41,867 nt of DNA from NCBI GenBank assembly GCA_903825565.1, contig CAIKBD010000064.1, forward strand, positions 1 to 41,867, written 5' to 3'. This stretch comes from an uncultured Anaerolineales bacterium. GTDB lineage: Bacteria; Chloroflexota; Anaerolineae; UBA4142. A model generated the notes under the pieces. The model ran no database searches and was not told where the DNA came from. It was given only the letters and a program-made list of their open reading frames with translations. Of the stretch, positions 17,806-26,175 are shown piece after piece. Within the stretch, counting starts at the first letter, position 1, and each line of letters begins with the position of its first letter. The position numbers were made by a program, and so were the translations under genes.

Positions 17806-18561
17806 TTAGAGCGGCGCAACCCCAGTTGCCCGGATCGCCCAAAGCGTCACCAGAGCGATGGCGTTGTTGCTAGCATGCAACAGGATCCCCGGATAGAGCG
17901 AGCCGGTTTTTTCGTACACCCAAGCGAGAAATACACCCAGAATGAAAATCGGAACGAACAGATCGAGCGTGAAATGCAGGGCGGTGAAAAAAACTGCGCT
18001 GAGGAGCAATGCCCCGGCGACGCCCCAGCGTGCGCGCAAGCCGGCATAGACAAAGCCGCGAAAGAAAATTTCTTCGACGATGGGCGCAACGATTGCCGCG
18101 GCAAAGAATGTCAACGCAAAGCCGACGCCAGATACATCGAGGCGCGGCACAATGGACTGCGATTGCAGTTGCGCGCCCAAGGCGAGTGCGGCGAACGCAT
18201 AACACGCGCGCACCGCATACGATGCGAACAACAAGGCGATACTCAGTCCGCAACCGAGCCGCACGTTGAATCGGCGCAAACCGAGCAGACTCCACCCACC
18301 GCGCGAGCGCACGACGCTAAACCCCGCCGCCGCGCCGAACAGGATCGCGTCTTGCGCGATGACAAAGAGCATGAGCGCGTTACTGTGATCGCGAAATGAA
18401 AAATGCGCGAGGTGATTGATTGCCAATACGCCGCCGTTGAGCGCGAGAATGCCCAGCCCGGCGGCAAGCACGCCAAGCAGAACCTCGCGTGCGCCCCAGG
18501 GAACGGGCGGTGCGGATAGCAGAAAATGGCTGGGTTGCGGAAGCGCATCCTTGGAGTTCAT
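17806..18561 (-). CDS. CPBP-family intramembrane metalloprotease
   Basis: 251 residues with about seven hydrophobic segments. The three CPBP (Abi/CAAX protease) motifs are present: EEIFFRG with E163, E164 and R168; FFTALHF with H196; and LLHASNN with H229 and N233. These form a metal-dependent protease site within the membrane. Bacterial members process membrane proteins or peptides, or give bacteriocin immunity. The gene is first in the - strand run ahead of the S1 kinase, with no visible terminator between them, so it may belong to that unit. The ATG at 18559-18561 lies only eight bases past the -10 box, so the mRNA should have almost no leader and no Shine-Dalgarno site. Confidence 0.92.
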   Translation of the reverse strand: MNSKDALPQPSHFLLSAPPVPWGAREVLLGVLAAGLGILALNGGVLAINHLAHFSFRDHSNALMLFVIAQDAILFGAAAGFSVVRSRGGWSLLGLRRFNVRLGCGLSIALLFASYAVRACYAFAALALGAQLQSQSIVPRLDVSGVGFALTFFAAAIVAPIVEEIFFRGFVYAGLRARWGVAGALLLSAVFFTALHFTLDLFVPIFILGVFLAWVYEKTGSLYPGILLHASNNAIALVTLWAIRATGVAPL

Positions 18562-18569
18562 CGGTTGTG

Positions 18570-18598
18570 ATTATAGCCCGGAACGCGACGGGTGACAA
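18570..18598 (-). promoter_or_regulatory. Sigma70 promoter giving a nearly leaderless CPBP mRNA
   Basis: On the - strand: TTGTCA (18593-18598), a 17-base spacer, TATAAT (18570-18575). The start codon follows the -10 box by eight bases, so transcription would begin at or within a base or two of the ATG. Confidence 0.8.
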
Positions 18599-18618
18599 GT
18601 GAATCATTGCCCGGCGAT

Positions 18619-18646
18619 TTGACTATTCGCGTGTCCGTTCTATAAT
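18619..18646 (+). promoter_or_regulatory. Sigma70 promoter of the two-component operon
   Basis: TTGACT (18619-18624), a 16-base spacer, TATAAT (18641-18646), 28 bases before the response regulator start. It stands back to back with the CPBP promoter; the two -35 boxes are about 20 bases apart, close enough for shared control. Confidence 0.85.
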
Positions 18647-18674
18647 CCTTCTAACTTGTTGCGGGAGAAAACCG

Positions 18675-19346
18675 ATGCCCACACTGTTATTGGTGGATGA
18701 TGAAAAAAACATCATCGAGCTGGAACGGCTCTATCTCGAAAAAGAGGGGTATCAGATCGAAACGGCAAACGACGGCAAAACCGCGCTTGAGAAATTTCGC
18801 GCGCTCAAGCCGACGGCGCTGATTCTCGATTTGATGTTGCCGGGCATGGATGGCTGGGAACTCTGCCGGCGGATTCGCCAGGAAAGCGACGTGCCAATTC
18901 TCATGCTGACCGCGCGCGATCAAGATATGGATAAAATCGTCGGGCTGGAACTGGGCGCGGACGATTATCTGACCAAGCCCTTCAACCCGCGCGAATTGGT
19001 CGCGCGCGTCAAGGCGATTTTGCGCCGCGCGACCGGCACGCCCAAATCCGCGCGCCTTGTGGTGGGCGACCTCGCGCTCGATCCGGCGCGCCGCGAGGTG
19101 ACTGCCGCCGGCAAATTGATCGAGTTGCGCGCCAAGGAATTCGATCTGCTCGCGGTGCTGATGCACAACGTGGGCATTGTGTTGACGCGCGAGCGACTGC
19201 TCGAAATTGCTTGGGGTTATGATTTCGCCGGCGAAACGCGCACGGTAGATGTGCACGTCGCGCATCTTCGCAAAAAACTGGGCGGCGCGCGCACGCAAAT
19301 CGAAACAGTCAGCGGCGTTGGCTATAAACTGGTCGCAACCGATTGA
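18675..19346 (+). CDS. OmpR/PhoB-family response regulator
   Basis: 223 residues. A receiver domain (3-118) has D8-D9-E10, phospho-acceptor D52 (LILDLMLPGMDG), a LTARD threonine and K101 in YLTKPFNPREL. A winged-helix DNA-binding domain (about 128-222) ends in the family phrase RTVDVHVAHLRKKL and VSGVGYKL. The ATG follows GGGAG by seven bases. It is partnered with the histidine kinase that starts directly downstream, and lies under its own strong promoter. Targets may include the lipoprotein/phosphodiesterase pair downstream, where an 11-bp-period direct repeat sits ahead of the lipoprotein gene. Closest in style to PhoB or ResD-like regulators; the signal is not known. Confidence 0.95.
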   Translation: MPTLLLVDDEKNIIELERLYLEKEGYQIETANDGKTALEKFRALKPTALILDLMLPGMDGWELCRRIRQESDVPILMLTARDQDMDKIVGLELGADDYLTKPFNPRELVARVKAILRRATGTPKSARLVVGDLALDPARREVTAAGKLIELRAKEFDLLAVLMHNVGIVLTRERLLEIAWGYDFAGETRTVDVHVAHLRKKLGGARTQIETVSGVGYKLVATD

Positions 19347-19354
19347 TGATGGGC

Positions 19355-19420
19355 GATTTCCGATTGCGGATTTTGTCTTGGAGCATGTCCGCCCTCAATC
19401 GGAAACCGTCAACCCGAAAT
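19355..19420 (+). repeat. Degenerate heptamer hairpin between regulator and kinase
   Basis: Heptamers of the GATTTCC/GATTGCG/GATTTTG type at 19355-19375 face an inverted arm starting CAATCGG at 19396. The best stem is 10 bp, 19357-19366 with 19396-19405. It suggests this stretch is spacer, not the kinase N-terminus. Confidence 0.5.
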
Positions 19421-19426
19421 GTAAAA

Positions 19427-20884
19427 ATGTCTTTACGCACGCGCCTTATTTTTACTCACATCTTCGTCATTTTTTTCACGCTGACGATTCTCGCCGTGAG
19501 TCTCGTTTTCATCCTGCGCGACTATCAACGCCAGGTGCAACTCTCGCGGTTGGGCGATGCTGTCGTACCGCTGGCATTTCAGGCGCGCGCGATGTTTCTG
19601 AACGATGTGTCGCCGCGCGAAGCGTTGAGCCGGTTGCAACAGCAAGCCGGTAGCGTGGGCAGTCTGCTGATTCTCACCGACAAGGGCTTGGTGTTGGCGG
19701 ACGCACAATACAACCTGACGAACCGCACGATCAATTTCAATGTGCCCGCGCGCGCCGACGCGACGCGCGGATTTGTGTGGGGCAGTCATCCGTTGCGCGT
19801 CGGGCGCACTTTGCTCTTTGCCGCGGTTGCGGCGGGCCAAGTCGGCGGACAAACCGTTTATATCGCCTTGGCAAACATCGAGCGGCCTTTTTTCGACGTG
19901 CTCGATGAAATCGGCGCGAGTCTCGCACTCGCCGGCGGCGTTACGCTGATCATCTCGTTGCTGGTGGCGTTGCTGTTGGCGCGTTCGATAGCGCGCCCGT
20001 TGATGCAATTGACCCAGGCGACTGAGGCGATTGCGCGCGGACAGTACGATCATCGCGTCCAGGCAAAAGGGGGCGATGAGATTGGGCGGCTGGCGGCGAG
20101 TTTCAACTCGATGGCGTCCCAGGTTCAAGGCGCGCGGCAGATGGAAAAAGATTTCGTCGCGAATGTGTCGCACGAATTGAAAACGCCGCTCACTTCCATC
20201 CAGGGTTTCGCGCAGGCGATCCTCGACGGCGCGATCCCGGACCTCGCGGGCGCGCACGCCGCCGCGCAAACGATCTTTGCCGAGACCACGCGGATGGGGC
20301 GACTCATTGGCGATTTGCTCACGCTGGCGCGAATCGAATCAGGGCAAATGCCGATGGCGCGCGATCCGATTGACCTCTGCGAGCTTTTGCCGCGTTGGGT
20401 CGAGCGCTTGCAACCGCGCGCGCGCGCGATCAACGCCGCGCTCATCACCACACTCGAACCGCTGCCGCCGTTGATCGGCGATGCGAATCGCTTGGAGCAG
20501 GTGGTGACGAATTTGGTGGACAATGCGATCAAGTACAACCGGGCGGGGGGCACGATCACCGTCGCCGCAACATCCGAAACAACCCCCAGCGTCACGCGGA
20601 GCAGTGTGCTGGCGCGCCGTAAACTCGTCGCCGCGCCGCCGCAATCCTGGGTTGTGATCAGCGTTGCCGACACCGGCGAGGGTATTCCACCCGCAGATCT
20701 GCCGCGCTTGTTCGAGCGGTTTTATCGCGGCGACAAGGCGCGAGTTGCAGGCGGCACCGGGCTGGGGCTTGCCATCGCCAAAGAAATTGTGACGGCACAC
20801 GGTGGCACGCTCCAAGCGGAAAGTGTGGTCGGCTGTGGGAGCACATTCAAGGTGCGCTTGCCAACTAAAACTGAAAACCCATAA
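19427..20884 (+). CDS. Membrane-bound sensor histidine kinase (PhoR/ResE-like)
   Basis: 485 residues from this start. Transmembrane segment one is at about 7-30, an extracytoplasmic sensor loop of about 130 residues follows, then transmembrane segment two (about 164-185) and a HAMP linker (ARSIARPLMQLTQATEAIARG). The dimerisation/phospho-acceptor segment is FVANVSHELKTPLTS (H249), and the ATPase has an N box (VVTNLVDNAIKYN), G1 DTGEGI, F box and G2 GTGLGLAIAKEI. It should phosphorylate the upstream regulator. An ATG at 19346 overlapping the regulator stop would add 27 residues. I prefer 19427 because it places MSLRTRLIF just before the first membrane segment and the added part is made of palindromic spacer sequence. 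A clear terminator follows. Confidence 0.9.
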   Translation: MSLRTRLIFTHIFVIFFTLTILAVSLVFILRDYQRQVQLSRLGDAVVPLAFQARAMFLNDVSPREALSRLQQQAGSVGSLLILTDKGLVLADAQYNLTNRTINFNVPARADATRGFVWGSHPLRVGRTLLFAAVAAGQVGGQTVYIALANIERPFFDVLDEIGASLALAGGVTLIISLLVALLLARSIARPLMQLTQATEAIARGQYDHRVQAKGGDEIGRLAASFNSMASQVQGARQMEKDFVANVSHELKTPLTSIQGFAQAILDGAIPDLAGAHAAAQTIFAETTRMGRLIGDLLTLARIESGQMPMARDPIDLCELLPRWVERLQPRARAINAALITTLEPLPPLIGDANRLEQVVTNLVDNAIKYNRAGGTITVAATSETTPSVTRSSVLARRKLVAAPPQSWVVISVADTGEGIPPADLPRLFERFYRGDKARVAGGTGLGLAIAKEIVTAHGGTLQAESVVGCGSTFKVRLPTKTENP

Positions 20885-20912
20885 AGGCGACCGGCACAGG
20901 TCGTCTTTTTTT
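20883..20912 (+). terminator. Intrinsic terminator after the sensor kinase
   Basis: A 10-bp stem (20883-20892 with 20899-20908, one G-U) with a 6-base loop and a run of T at 20904-20912. It ends the two-component operon. Confidence 0.8.
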
Positions 20913-20927
20913 ACAGGCATTTTACAG
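20909..20927 (+). promoter_or_regulatory. Possible response-regulator box: TTTTACAG direct repeat, 11-bp period
   Basis: TTTTACAG occurs at 20909-20916 and 20920-20927, exactly 11 bp apart. On the other strand this reads CTGTAAAATGCCTGTAAAA. One helical turn between half-sites is how PhoB/OmpR-type regulators bind, and a regulator of that family is encoded just upstream. The first copy overlaps the terminator T tract, which lowers confidence. Confidence 0.4.
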
Positions 20928-20991
20928 CGCCCTCATTTCGATTTAACCCCCTGCGCGCATACTGGGGGCAGATCGAAAAAAGGAGGCACCT

Positions 20992-21687
20992 ATGTTTAGC
21001 AAAATCAGTTCGATGATTCGGATGCTCGCATTGTTTGTCATCGTGGCGCTCACCGTGACAGCGTGCGCCGGCGCGGCAACCCCCAACGTGCCAGCGCCCG
21101 CGCCGACCCCTGCGCCGACAGTTAGCGCGAGCGCGCTCAGCCAAGGCAAAACGCCGAACGCTGGCTCGGAAAGCAAACTCAAAAATTCCGATCTGGTTGC
21201 CGGCGTCGTGACGAAAAATGACAACGGCGCGTTGACGCTTCGCACGGCGGGCAAAAAAATGGAATCGGTCGAAACGAACGCGGCCACTCTCGTCGTGATT
21301 CCCAGCCAGGGCATCGCCAAACTGACCGATGTGCAAACGGGTGATCGCGTCGTTGCCAATCTTGCCGCCGATGCCAAGACCGCGGCAATCGTGATTGATT
21401 TCCAAACGGGTTCCAAAGAGACAAGCGCGGTGATCGGCGCAGTGCGCCAGAACAAGGGCGGCAACATTTCGATTGCCACGCGGCGCGGCACGTTTACGCT
21501 GGCGACCGATGCCAAGACGACAGTGCTCGATCTAAGCGGCGTGCAACCCCAAACCGGCTCGCTCAAGAATTTGGCGCAGGGCAATGTGCTTGTCGTCGTC
21601 GGGCAAACCGCGAGCGATACGCTGAACGCGCAAGTGGTGATCGTGACCGATCAAGATGCGCGCCAACTTTTACGAAAGGCAAAGTAA
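20992..21687 (+). CDS. Putative lipoprotein with DUF5666-like beta repeats
   Basis: 231 residues. A signal peptide with lipobox LTVTAC places the lipidated Cys at residue 25, so the protein is anchored outside the membrane. A Pro/Ala/Thr linker (about 27-48) follows. The rest alternates short beta-rich units such as LVAGVVTKNDNGALTLRTAG and AVIGAVRQNKGGNISIATRRG, resembling the OB-like DUF5666 fold, with threonine/valine-rich strands. The ATG has an excellent GGAGG site. Its stop is three bases before the phosphodiesterase start, so the two are co-transcribed. Function is unknown; a cell-surface binding or scaffolding role is possible. Confidence 0.88.
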   Translation: MFSKISSMIRMLALFVIVALTVTACAGAATPNVPAPAPTPAPTVSASALSQGKTPNAGSESKLKNSDLVAGVVTKNDNGALTLRTAGKKMESVETNAATLVVIPSQGIAKLTDVQTGDRVVANLAADAKTAAIVIDFQTGSKETSAVIGAVRQNKGGNISIATRRGTFTLATDAKTTVLDLSGVQPQTGSLKNLAQGNVLVVVGQTASDTLNAQVVIVTDQDARQLLRKAK

Positions 21688-21690
21688 ACC

Positions 21691-23277
21691 ATGTTTCGCA
21701 AGATACTTGTCGCGTTGCTCGTTGCGCTGAGCGTCGGCTGTGCCGCGCCCGGCAACTCTACGCTCGCGCCGATGCGGATCGCCGGCGCGCAGGCGCAGAC
21801 CACCCCAGCCCAGTACCTCGTGTTGATTTCGATTGACGCGTGCCGTCCCGAATATCTCGAACTTGCGCCGTTGCCGCGCCTGCAAGAATTGCGCGAGCGC
21901 GGCGTGACATACTCGGATGCGTGGGTCGGTTCGCTTTTGAGCAACACGCCGCCGGGACATACGGAAATGGCGACCGGCGCGTTCCCGAACCATAACGGCA
22001 TTTTGAGTTTCACATGGAAAAATTCCGAAACGGGCGCGCTGACCGATCCCACCTCGCTCGAAGCGATCAACAATGGCGAGATGGCGCGGATTGTCGCGCA
22101 AGCCGGCGTGCCCACCCTCGCCGGGCTGATCAAGGCGCAAACGCCGGACGCCAAAGTGGCGGCTGTTTCGGCGCACAAGTATTATGCCGCACAGGGTTTG
22201 GGGATGGGACCCACCGATTACATTCTCTACGCCAAGCGCGTGCCGAAAGTCGCGGCGAAGAGCAAGCAACCTACCCCGACACCGGATCGTGCGTACGAAC
22301 CGGCGGAAGGTTCGGTGGTGCCGGTCGCGCTCAAAGGGCACGAGCCGTCCCCGGATGTGCTGAACGACAAACGCTTGAACGTCACGTACACCAAACCCGG
22401 CGACGAAAACGGCTTTGCGATCAATGCCGCGCTCGTCTTGTTCGAGAAATACAAACCGCGCGGGCTGTTGATCAACTTGCCGGAAACGGATGGACTGGGA
22501 CATAAAACCGGCGGCATCCTTGCGCCGGATCAGTTCCGCGAGTTGATGCTGGCGACCGACGCGCACATTGGTCGGCTGATCGATGCGTACCGCGCGGCGG
22601 GCATTTTCGATCAAACGCTGTGGATCATTACGGCGGATCACGGCATGGTTCCCAATTCGCATGTAATCGATCCCAAAACGTTGCGCGAGATTGCGCGGCA
22701 AGCCGGTGTGCAAGGCGGCGGCGGGATGAATGTGTACTTGCCCAAGCCGGCGCAAGCGCCGCAACTCGTCGAGGCGCTGGCGAAGAAATCGGTGGATGGC
22801 GTGCTCGGCTTGTATGCCAAAGTCAAGCGCGGCGATCAGTGGCTCTATCAACCCGCGCCGACGACCCAGGCGAACATTCCGCCTGCGCTGAATGACGCGT
22901 ACTTGTATCTGCTCGGCACCTATGCCGGCGTAACCAGTCACGATGCTGTCGTGATGTTGAAAGAGAATTGGGTAATCGGCACGGACAAACCGAACACCAA
23001 GGGCGAACACGGTTCGGTAACGTGGGGCAATCAGCACATCCCGCTGATCATTAGCGGACCTGGGATCAAGCCGGGTGCTGTGTCGAACGCGCCGGCACGG
23101 CTCGTAGACCTTGCGCCGACGATTGCGCGCGGGATGAACTTGGCGATGACCGGCATGGACGGCGTTTCACTCGCCGATGCGTTCAGCGCGCCCCAAGCGG
23201 CGGATGTGAATGCGCAAAATGCGGTGACGAGTAAACTCGCGCCGCTGCGCGATGCGCTTAAAGCGGCAAGCCGATAA
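21691..23277 (+). CDS. Lipoprotein phosphodiesterase/pyrophosphatase of the alkaline phosphatase superfamily
   Basis: 528 residues. Lipobox LSVGC puts the anchor Cys at residue 17. The catalytic domain matches type I phosphodiesterase/nucleotide pyrophosphatases: first metal Asp in ISIDACRPEY (D49), nucleophile probably T86 in SNTPPGHTEMATG, followed by AFPNHNGIL, then ETDGLGHKTG (Asp and His), ITADHGM (Asp-His) and GEHGS (His). Two zinc ions are expected. It acts outside the cell on phosphodiester or pyrophosphate bonds; the true substrate cannot be read from sequence. Its position after a PhoB-like system fits phosphate scavenging, though this is inference. The start follows the lipoprotein stop by three bases. 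A strong terminator follows. Confidence 0.9.
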   Translation: MFRKILVALLVALSVGCAAPGNSTLAPMRIAGAQAQTTPAQYLVLISIDACRPEYLELAPLPRLQELRERGVTYSDAWVGSLLSNTPPGHTEMATGAFPNHNGILSFTWKNSETGALTDPTSLEAINNGEMARIVAQAGVPTLAGLIKAQTPDAKVAAVSAHKYYAAQGLGMGPTDYILYAKRVPKVAAKSKQPTPTPDRAYEPAEGSVVPVALKGHEPSPDVLNDKRLNVTYTKPGDENGFAINAALVLFEKYKPRGLLINLPETDGLGHKTGGILAPDQFRELMLATDAHIGRLIDAYRAAGIFDQTLWIITADHGMVPNSHVIDPKTLREIARQAGVQGGGGMNVYLPKPAQAPQLVEALAKKSVDGVLGLYAKVKRGDQWLYQPAPTTQANIPPALNDAYLYLLGTYAGVTSHDAVVMLKENWVIGTDKPNTKGEHGSVTWGNQHIPLIISGPGIKPGAVSNAPARLVDLAPTIARGMNLAMTGMDGVSLADAFSAPQAADVNAQNAVTSKLAPLRDALKAASR

Positions 23278-23278
23278 A

Positions 23279-23319
23279 AAAAAGACCTGCGCGGTTTCTA
23301 AAACCACGCAGGTCTTTTT
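23279..23319. terminator. Bidirectional terminator between phosphodiesterase and ABC ATPase genes
   Basis: A stem of 13 bp (23279-23291 with 23307-23319), one mismatch, then 5 more bp (23293-23297 with 23301-23305). A and T runs flank both sides, so it works for both convergent genes. Confidence 0.9.
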
Positions 23320-23329
23320 GATGTGTCAA

Positions 23330-24430
23330 TTACCGGATGGCAATTTCAGTTTGTTTGTCAAAGACGTGAATGTGATCGAGATTCACGGCGACATCCATCG
23401 TCTTGCCGGGGCGGCCTTGACTGCGGGGGTCCACGCGCGCGACAAATGAGCTTTTACCGCTCAACAGGTAGAGGTAAATTTCAGCGCCCATCGGCTCCAT
23501 CACGTCTACCTGCACGGTGACCGGCGAAGTGTTCATTGAACCTGGGACGTATTCGCGGTCGTGAATGTCTTCCGGGCGAATGCCCAGCGTAATTTCTTTG
23601 CCGATCATTGCCGCCAGTTTGTCTTTGGAATCGGCGGGCGCGGCAATCTTGAAACTGCCGGCGTCAATCCACAAATCCGCCGCTGTGCCGGCGACCTTAG
23701 CGTCAAAAAAGTTCATTGCCGGCGAGCCAATAAAACCGGCGACGAATTTATTGGCGGGGAAATCGTACAAATGTTGCGGCGTGTCCAACTGTTGCAAGAC
23801 GCCAAAGTTCATGACGGCGATGCGCGTGCCCATCGTCATCGCTTCGGTCTGATCGTGCGTGACGTAGATGAACGTGGTTTCGAGGCGTTGATGCAGTTTC
23901 GAAATTTCGGTGCGGGTTTGCACGCGCAATTTCGCGTCCAGGTTCGACAGCGGCTCGTCCATCAAGAACACTTTGGGTTCGCGGACGATGGCGCGCCCGA
24001 GGGCGACGCGTTGGCGTTGCCCGCCGGACAGTTGCTTGGGCTTGCGTTGCAACAGTGCGTCAATGCCCAGGATCGCGGCGGCTTCTTTCACGCGGCGATC
24101 AATTTCGGTCTTGGGGGTTTTGCGGAGGCGCAGACCGAACGCCATGTTGTCGTAGACGCTCATGTGCGGATAGAGCGCGTAGGACTGGAACACCATCGCA
24201 ATGTCGCGATCTTTCGGCGCAACGTCGTTGACGACGCGGTCGCCGATCAAAATGTTCCCCGACGAAATTTCTTCCAAGCCCGCCAAGAGGCGCAATGCGG
24301 TTGTTTTGCCGCACCCCGACGGACCGACGAGGACAAGAAATTCCTTGTCCTTGATGTCAAGATTCAGGTCATTGACCGCTTTGACATCGCCGAACTGTTT
24401 GGTCACGTGCTCAAAAGTGACGCCTGCCAT
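23330..24430 (-). CDS. ugpC: Sugar ABC transporter ATP-binding protein (UgpC/MsmK/MalK type)
   Basis: 366 residues. The nucleotide-binding domain has Walker A GPSGCGKT (36-43), Q loop VFQSYALYPHM, signature LSGGQRQR, Walker B VFLMDEPLSNLD and H loop VTHDQTEAM. A C-terminal regulatory OB/TOBE region (after about 235) includes LGIRPEDI. This is the family of shared ATPases that energise several carbohydrate importers. No sugar permease or binding protein is encoded beside it, so it probably serves transporters elsewhere. The ATG at 24428-24430 follows AAAGGAG. A TAAAAT -10-like box (24458-24463) lies upstream with only a poor -35. Confidence 0.94.
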   Translation of the reverse strand: MAGVTFEHVTKQFGDVKAVNDLNLDIKDKEFLVLVGPSGCGKTTALRLLAGLEEISSGNILIGDRVVNDVAPKDRDIAMVFQSYALYPHMSVYDNMAFGLRLRKTPKTEIDRRVKEAAAILGIDALLQRKPKQLSGGQRQRVALGRAIVREPKVFLMDEPLSNLDAKLRVQTRTEISKLHQRLETTFIYVTHDQTEAMTMGTRIAVMNFGVLQQLDTPQHLYDFPANKFVAGFIGSPAMNFFDAKVAGTAADLWIDAGSFKIAAPADSKDKLAAMIGKEITLGIRPEDIHDREYVPGSMNTSPVTVQVDVMEPMGAEIYLYLLSGKSSFVARVDPRSQGRPGKTMDVAVNLDHIHVFDKQTEIAIR

Positions 24431-24509
24431 ACATATCTCCTTTGAACGGAAAAAGGTATTTTACTCCGCTAACCGCCTCGTCCAGTGTTCGAGGTCTTGC
24501 CGCGTCGCA

Positions 24510-24560
24510 GAGATCCGCATCTCCGAATCATCTACGTAGAGATGCGCCGCTACGCGCGAG
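24510..24560. repeat. Overlapping small palindromes in the ugpC-rpiB spacer
   Basis: GAGAT at 24510-24514 pairs with ATCTC at 24519-24523. GCATCTC (24517-24523) can instead pair with GAGATGC (24539-24545), and CATCT (24529-24533) with AGATG (24540-24544). The options exclude each other. The 176-base spacer (24431-24606) otherwise holds nothing I recognise. Confidence 0.5.
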
Positions 24561-24606
24561 AACTAGTCTCGTAACTGGGTGATGGGTGAGCCGGAATAAT
24601 CCAGAC

Positions 24607-25062
24607 TTACGTTGTCTGCGCTCTTTCAATTGCGATCACTTTGTTCAGGCGATTTTGAAAGCGCGGTGCGGTCGAAAACTGCGCGCCCACAAAAGCGCGC
24701 ACGAGCGCGCGCGCGAGTTCATCGCCGATCACGCGTGCGCCCAGACACAAGACATTCATCTGATCGTGCTCGACGCCTTGCGCCGCGGAATATGTGTCGT
24801 GGCAAACTGCCGCACGCACACCCCGCACTTTGTTCGCCGCGATACTCATCCCGACGCCACTGCCGCAAATCAGAATACCGCGTTCCACTTCGCCGCGCTG
24901 TAAGGCTAGCCCAACCGCGCGGGCTGGATCGGGATAGTCGTCTTGTTTATCGTACGCATACGAACCGCAGTCAAGTATAGTATGCCCTAGTTTTTGCAAT
25001 TCGTCAACTAGGGTTTCTTTCAACGAGAATCCGCCGTGGTCTACGCCGAGCGCAATGTGCAT
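24607..25062 (-). CDS. rpiB: Ribose 5-phosphate isomerase B (LacA/RpiB family)
   Basis: 151 residues, the usual length. It interconverts ribose 5-phosphate and ribulose 5-phosphate in the pentose phosphate pathway. Family residues seen: D8-H9 (GVDHGG), C66 in ILICGSGVGMSIAANK (the catalytic base), the phosphate-binding GSGVGMS loop and H99 in EHDQMNVLCLGARVIG. The start is ATG at 25060-25062, with AGGAG nine bases upstream; any longer reading would run back through the promoter. The protein could also act on allose or galactose phosphates as relatives do. Confidence 0.95.
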   Translation of the reverse strand: MHIALGVDHGGFSLKETLVDELQKLGHTILDCGSYAYDKQDDYPDPARAVGLALQRGEVERGILICGSGVGMSIAANKVRGVRAAVCHDTYSAAQGVEHDQMNVLCLGARVIGDELARALVRAFVGAQFSTAPRFQNRLNKVIAIERAQTT

Positions 25063-25081
25063 GGTCAAGTCTCCTGGCGCT

Positions 25082-25110
25082 AGTATATCAAGCTCGGTAA
25101 AAATTGGCAA
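25082..25110 (-). promoter_or_regulatory. Sigma70 promoter of rpiB
   Basis: On the - strand: TTGCCA (25105-25110), a 17-base spacer, TATACT (25082-25087), 19 bases before the rpiB start. Confidence 0.8.
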
Positions 25111-25119
25111 CTTGAATAT

Positions 25120-25148
25120 TTCGGGGCGAACCAGCGGCTCGCCCCGAA
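25120..25148 (-). terminator. Hairpin after livM
   Basis: A perfect 10-bp GC-rich stem pairs 25120-25129 with 25139-25148, three bases beyond the livM stop. The following - strand bases are A/T-rich but not a U run, so it may be a weak terminator or a 3'-end stabiliser. Confidence 0.55.
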
Positions 25149-25151
25149 GCG

Positions 25152-26174
25152 TTATTTCTTCGCGCTCAATTTTTCCAAGCGTTCTGCCCACGCTTTGCGC
25201 CACCCCAAATTTTTGGCGTTCCACGTCCCGACGATTCCGTACGGCACGAACAGCACGAGCAAGATATAGATCAAGCCGAACACCAACTGCCATACCGAAC
25301 CGAGCCACAAGTTCAAAAAGTAGCCGAGCAATTGCAACACGCCCGCGCCCAGCATGGGTCCGATGATGGTCCCCGACCCGCCGATGATTGCCATCAGCAA
25401 TGCGTTGATCGTCGTGCCGACCTCCATTGTTTGCGGCGTCGCGCTCAAGTTCCACAGCGCGTTCAGCGCGCCGGCGAGCGCGGCGATGATGCCGGAAACC
25501 ATCGTCGCTTGCACTTTCCATACGAGCGTATTGTACCCAATCGACGTGGCGCGCGCTTCGTTCTCGCGGATCGCCGCCCACACGCGCCCCGCCGGCGAAT
25601 CCACAAACAAGCGCACGAGCAAATAGATGCCGACCGCAAACGCCAGTGCGAGAAAGTAAAACTCGGTGCGATGCAGCGTCGGGCTGATGGCTTCAGGGAT
25701 CGGAACGCCGTGCAACCCATCTTCCGCGCCCGTCCACTGTTTGAAATCGGTCGCTTCGACGAGGATAAAAGCGACGGTTGCAAATGCCAGCGTGACCATC
25801 GCAAAGTACACGCCGTGCACGCGGAGCGACAAGACGCCGATGAGCAAACTCTCCAGCGCGGCGATGACGATCACCGCGCCGATAGCGGCGGGCAAAGACC
25901 AATGCCCGTATTTGAGCAGAATGCCCAAGGTGTATGCGCCTGTGCCGAAAAACAACGCGTGTCCGAAAGACAGGATGCCGATGTGCCCCATCAAAATATC
26001 GTAACTGAGCGCGAACACGGCGAGGATGTACACCTGCACCATCAAGCCCTGCGTGAACAACGGCAAGCCCTTGTTTAGCGGTTCGCCGGTGAGCAGGGCG
26101 ATCACAAAGGGCAACGCGATCAGCGTGACGAGCAATGCGAGATAGCTGAAATGCTTGCGGATAAATGGGTTCAT
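25152..26174 (-). CDS. livM: Branched-chain amino acid-type ABC permease LivM
   Basis: 340 residues with about ten hydrophobic segments. The LivM hallmarks are present: GHIGILSFGHALFFGTGAY, the cytoplasmic coupling-loop region GRVWAAIRENEARATSIGYN, and GGSGTIIGPMLGAG. With LivH it forms the membrane channel. The start is ATG at 26172-26174, two bases from the livH stop, with GGAAAG upstream; a longer reading would overlap livH. It is the last gene of the Liv operon and is followed by a hairpin. Members of this family import branched-chain amino acids but also aromatic acids, amides and urea, so the substrate is open. Confidence 0.94.
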   Translation of the reverse strand: MNPFIRKHFSYLALLVTLIALPFVIALLTGEPLNKGLPLFTQGLMVQVYILAVFALSYDILMGHIGILSFGHALFFGTGAYTLGILLKYGHWSLPAAIGAVIVIAALESLLIGVLSLRVHGVYFAMVTLAFATVAFILVEATDFKQWTGAEDGLHGVPIPEAISPTLHRTEFYFLALAFAVGIYLLVRLFVDSPAGRVWAAIRENEARATSIGYNTLVWKVQATMVSGIIAALAGALNALWNLSATPQTMEVGTTINALLMAIIGGSGTIIGPMLGAGVLQLLGYFLNLWLGSVWQLVFGLIYILLVLFVPYGIVGTWNAKNLGWRKAWAERLEKLSAKK

Positions 26175-26175
26175 G

